A stretch of 64,000 nt of DNA from Tetradesmus obliquus (taxonomy: Eukaryota; Chlorophyta; Chlorophyceae; Sphaeropleales; Scenedesmaceae): assembly GCA_030272155.1 (NCBI GenBank), contig CP126191.1:9260501-9324500 (forward strand), in the 5' to 3' direction. The position numbers were made by a program, and so were the translations under genes. Positions 60,203 to 64,000 of this stretch are shown in pieces; position 1 is the stretch's first letter, and every line of letters starts with the position of its first letter. Under the pieces are notes generated by a model. It saw only the letters and a list, made by a program, of their open reading frames with translations, did no database searches and was not told the DNA's origin.

Positions 60203-63200
60203 CCTGCTGCTGTTACTGTTGGGAGGATGGAGGCTATTTATGCTATGTTGAAGGGAGTGTAAGGCTGCACACAACTTGTGAGCGGCATGCGCACGTGTGC
60301 TGAGTGAGCGATTGCGCAAGGTTGCATGCAAGCGGGCGACTAACCACGTGTAATGTAACAAGGCAAGGGGGTGTTGCTTGCCTGTGGCCTGCAGTGGGTG
60401 ATGCAGCTGACAGCGCATAGGGTGTCTGCAATGCAGCCACACTTGAGGGAGATTTGCATGGGCTGTGTGAGCTGTGTTTCTCAACAAATGATTGTGATTG
60501 CTGAGGCATCATGGTGCATTTGAAGTATGTAGGTTGATGCATTTGAATTGGTGATCGCATGAAGCAGGAGTGTTGCAATAATTGCATAGCTGGTGGGGGT
60601 ATTGCAGGCGGCTGTCGGCAAATCTGAGTTCATGCTTGTATTGTTATTGGTGGGATGTGTACAGTGTTAGTTGGATTGTGCTTTCTTGCCCGGTTGCATA
60701 TTGCTCAGGCTGAGTGCTCATTGCTGTGGTTGCTGTTGGTTTTACCAGCTGGGATACCAGCAGGATATTATGTTCCTCGTGTAACCTGCTGTGCATTGTT
60801 CAGCCGTGAAACAGCAAAGTAATTGCGGGGCTGAATGGAAGTATTTGTAGTCATTGAGTGACAACAGCGGTCTGACGGATGGGCAAAATCGTGAAGCTGG
60901 ATTCAAAGAGCTGTCTGTACCCCCGCCCCAACATGTCATGCCCTGTGGGTGACAGCTCAGCTGGTCAGCAGCAGTTTCACTTTTAACCAGTAATTGGATC
61001 ATCCCAAGGTCATCACATGTACCCCCAATGTGCAGCGGATGTTCGGCAGCAGTTTCACTTGTAACCAGTGATTGGATCATCCCAAGGTCATCACATGTAC
61101 CCCCAATGTGCTGCAGTGCTCATCCGCTGCTGCTGACTGCCCACAGCCCCCACAAAGCCGCTCTGAAGCACCTCATCACGATTTGTGTGTTACACGACGA
61201 GAACACAGCCCGTTGTTGAGCCTATCACAGACTCAGTGGGCAACCACTACATCTGCTGCCCACTCACTGCATGTCATGGTCACATGAGACTGAAGTCCTG
61301 ATACCGACTGGCGCAGATACCTGCGCATGCTGAGCGGGTGACACCAATGACATTTGCAAATGATACTCTAACAACCAACACCACACCTGCATCCTTGCCT
61401 AGGTTCCAACACCTGCCTGGCTACCCTGCCTGTTGCTGCCTGTGATATGGCTGCTGCTACACAAGTATGGGGCGCACAAGTATCAGCCACACCGGCTTCA
61501 TTCAGATCACAAGTGATGGACGCAGATGAAGTTTGAAGCAATCAACGCTGCTGCAACACACAGGAACTCTGCAATGAATCACAACACACTGGAGCTGTCA
61601 AGTCTGACATGTATAACAACTCACACAAATACATCACTACACAGGCAACCGCAAACAAGAGACGCTGCGCTGTGGCTGCAGGTGCTCATCTTGAAGTTGT
61701 TTGCCAGGCATACCACGCAGTTTCAGGCGCTCAACCTCACGCCATCTGGTACAACCTGTTGTGATATAACTGCTGCCAACGCTTTATAACAGCAAGCATG
61801 CCGACACTTGCAACTAAAGGCATGGATCAATGCTCTGCATGCAGCAGGCTACAAACCCTGCCCTGACTGCGCTGTCTGCAGCTCCCGCCAACAGTCAGAG
61901 CTGCACCTGTCTTTCCACAAACTGTCACAACTCCCGTACACACCACCTCATGTACGTGCATGCCATACGAACACAGTTGCGGGTGTTTTAACAGCAACTG
62001 TGAGCAACAAACACCAGGTGGCAGCACATGCCTAGGCCCAGTTTGCCAGGCACACCATCTTACGCCAATCAACAGGAGAGAACTGCCTCGCCCCCTCAGG
62101 CATACACACAGTTCCCAATACTAACGCACGACTAGCATGAGCCCATAACACCGCTGACCATGGTTGGTCCTGCCCCTACCCCCGCAAGCCCCGCATGTAG
62201 AAGCACCTGCTACAGCTGCTACTCTGTTTCCTCGCACCTGCTTACTATCACAGTCTTAACACACTTGCTTGCAGGAACATCTGCTGAATGCCCTCACCCA
62301 CCAAGGCGTGCTGTCCAATAGCACAGCACCAGCCTGAACTTACTGGTGAGTTGGTGCGCGGCAAAACGAATGCACCATACACCCTCTGCAGCAGTCACCA
62401 TGCAGCTGCTGCAGCTAGGAGCTGCAAGGGCTGCACCTAGACAGGCCTGACAACGCCGAAGTACGACAGTGCACAACACACACAGCACATCAACCACGCC
62501 TCTCGCTGGTGTTTTGTGTCCTCAAAAGGTTATCGGGCAGCTCCCTATGAGAACATGCAATGAAAGACATGGTTCACACCCACCCACAGGTCCTCGCTCA
62601 ATGAAACACCTACACCCACCCTCGCTGGCACAGACGCCTCATAGCATTGCCTCCTGCCACATGCAGGCTTACCCGCTTAGCCAGGCGCAGCGTGTAAGCC
62701 ACGCTTGACGATGACACAGCTTTGGTGGCACATACATCACACCTAATAAAGCACACTTACCACCCAGCCAAACCTGCCTCAGGCAGCAACCCACACACCA
62801 GGCATGTCCTGGCCAGCGCCACCCGAAGTCCAAGTAGCCCATCCAACACAAAACCTCCACAGGCTTATCCCAGCACACCACAGACCCAGCCACACGCCAG
62901 CAAGCCATGCTGAAGCAGATGACTCCGATTGAACTTCTGCTGTCCATGTGTAGCAGTCTGTGATGTGGGCAATTCCCGAGCCCTTGAACCCACCGCTGTC
63001 ACGACTGACCCGTCCACAGCAAGTGGGGAGCCAACTGCTCAAGCAATCAAGCCACTAGGACAGCAGCAGCAGCAGCAGGCGTCACACCCGCAGGCTATAG
63101 CCTCCGCAGGCTATAGCCTCACTGCCCTGTCACCCCTTCAGCCTACACCCTCTTTTGTAGCAATGACCCTGCGCGGACCCCATCACCCCAGCCCTACATA

Positions 63201-63218
63201 ATATGCTTCTGCCAAAGA
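60085..63218. other. Intergenic 3.1 kb
   Basis: No supportable gene. It holds the OYE 3' UTR (TGTAA about 60349), a duplicated 70-80 bp block at 60966-61116, and a pair of AGGCTATAGCCT palindromes at 63092-63119. From about 61370 it is C/A-rich. Confidence 0.5.
60966..61116. repeat. Tandem duplication of about 80 bp, non-coding
   Basis: CAGCAGTTTCACTTKTAACC, then AGTRATTGGATCATCCCAAG and GTCATCACATGTACCCCCAA, occur twice about 81 bp apart with two substitutions. It resembles the exon-edge duplications in size but lies outside any gene I can call. Confidence 0.9.
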
Positions 63219-63303
63219 TTACTGCTCCGCCTCTTCCTCCACAACAGAGCACTCCTCCTCATCTGTGCTGAGCTCCGCAATCTGGAACGACGCCACCTGA
63301 TCC

Positions 63304-63334
<31 letters not shown>

Positions 63335-64000
63335 GCAGCGGCGCACCACCCGCGGTGATGCTGCCCTCACGCTGCAGCCTGCACGCCACCCCCAGCTGAC
63401 TGCCCACCCATGCCTCAACATCAGCTGCGCTGCGCCCAGCACACACAGCACCGGCGCTGCTGCTGCTGCCTACCCAGCCAGCGTTGGCTACTGCTGCTGC
63501 TGCTACAGGCCCAGCACAACTCCCAGCAGCAGCAGCAGCAGCAGCAGCAGCCAGAGGGGGCGTCAAAGGGGTAACAGGCTCGCTGCCACCACCCACCTCA
63601 CCCCCACACACCTTGCCACACCAAGCTGCTGACATCTCTGCTGTGACCGTGCCGCTCCTGCTGTGCATGCTGCTGCCGCCGCCACGCACGCTGCCGGCAG
63701 CACTAGCATCACACTCACTCAACAGCTCAGACCGAGCAGAGCCCCTGCGCTGGCCTAACAAACTGCTGCTGCTGCTGCTGCCGTCTGTGGCGTTGCTGCC
63801 AGCAGGCCGATGCAGCACGCCATGCAGCTGCTGCATATCACTCTCTAGCCCAGCCAGGTTGCCCTGCAGCTGCTTCACCAGCACCAGGATGCCAGTTAGG
63901 CCGTCCGCCACAGCACCTGCAGCCACCACACCGTTGCTGCTGCCGGCACGTCCCAGCGCAGGGTCCCTGGCGGCAGCAGCAGCAGTCTCGTAGCCGCTTG
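63219..64000 (-). CDS. Unknown protein, C-terminal exon (5' end outside window)
   Basis: The minus-strand frame is open from the window edge to a TAA at 63219-63221, about 260 codons. It opens with SGYETAAAAARDP and GVVAAGAVADGLTGILVLVK, then QLQGNLAGLESDMQQLHGVL, a likely short coiled coil, followed by Ser/Gly/Ala-rich sequence with polyAla runs, GRSAADVEAWVGSQLGV, and an acidic end STDEEECSVVEEEAEQ. No family recognised. The length of the frame and the amphipathic segments support real coding, but CAG-rich DNA favours open frames, so moderate confidence. Confidence 0.55.

Overview
The window reads as nuclear DNA of a green alga, most likely a chlorophyte of the Sphaeropleales/Chlamydomonadales type (inference). 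Reasons: genes are split by many short GT-AG introns, TGTAA motifs (the polyadenylation signal of Chlamydomonas and relatives) follow several stop codons, CAG/CTG triplet runs fill exons and introns, and plant-type CCCTAAA telomere-like repeats occur internally. No bacterial operon, CRISPR array, rRNA or tRNA was seen.

Layout. 129-2069 (+): C-terminal end of a DDX42/RH24-type DEAD-box RNA helicase. 4840-8460 (-): six-exon FAD-dependent aromatic-ring hydroxylase, facing 8957-10959 (+), a four-exon alpha/beta hydrolase; they share a 496-bp intergenic promoter. 13012-14845 (+): type III polyketide synthase with an intact Cys-His-Asn triad and a polyglutamine tail. 14.8-19.9 kb: gene-poor block with an LTR-like insertion, a 59/60-bp dimeric repeat and a large telomere-repeat hairpin. 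19929-21996 (+): unknown polytopic membrane protein. 23477-24736: 36 almost identical copies of a 35-bp minisatellite. 25949-28858 (-): predicted chloroplast/thylakoid protein of unknown function. 33318-36038 (+): secreted Met/Cys-rich protein resembling the CTR3 copper-binding protein of Chlamydomonas. 38123-38542 (-): TRAPPC2L. 40038-53361 (-): complete 26-exon SMC6. 53689-54480 (-): small three-exon protein, possibly Tudor-like. 55553-60084 (+): eleven-exon old yellow enzyme/OPR-like reductase. 63219-64000 (-): 3' end of an unknown gene.

For the multi-exon genes I assembled exons by hand so that every junction keeps GT-AG and reading phase; SMC6 (26 exons), the OYE (11), the hydroxylase (6), the copper protein (6) and the thylakoid protein (5) all close in phase, which supports these models.

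The most unusual feature is a recurring genome habit. Short stretches that straddle an exon-intron boundary have been duplicated in tandem, two to five times, about 85-215 bp apart, leaving one working splice site and nearby decoy copies of the exon edge in the intron or 3' flank. I found at least eleven cases in five genes, at donors and acceptors, on both strands. The largest is five copies of the start of the last SMC6 exon. Introns also tend to carry CTG runs on the sense strand, often ending directly as the CTGCAG 3' splice site, whereas exons carry CAG (Gln/Ala/Ser) runs.
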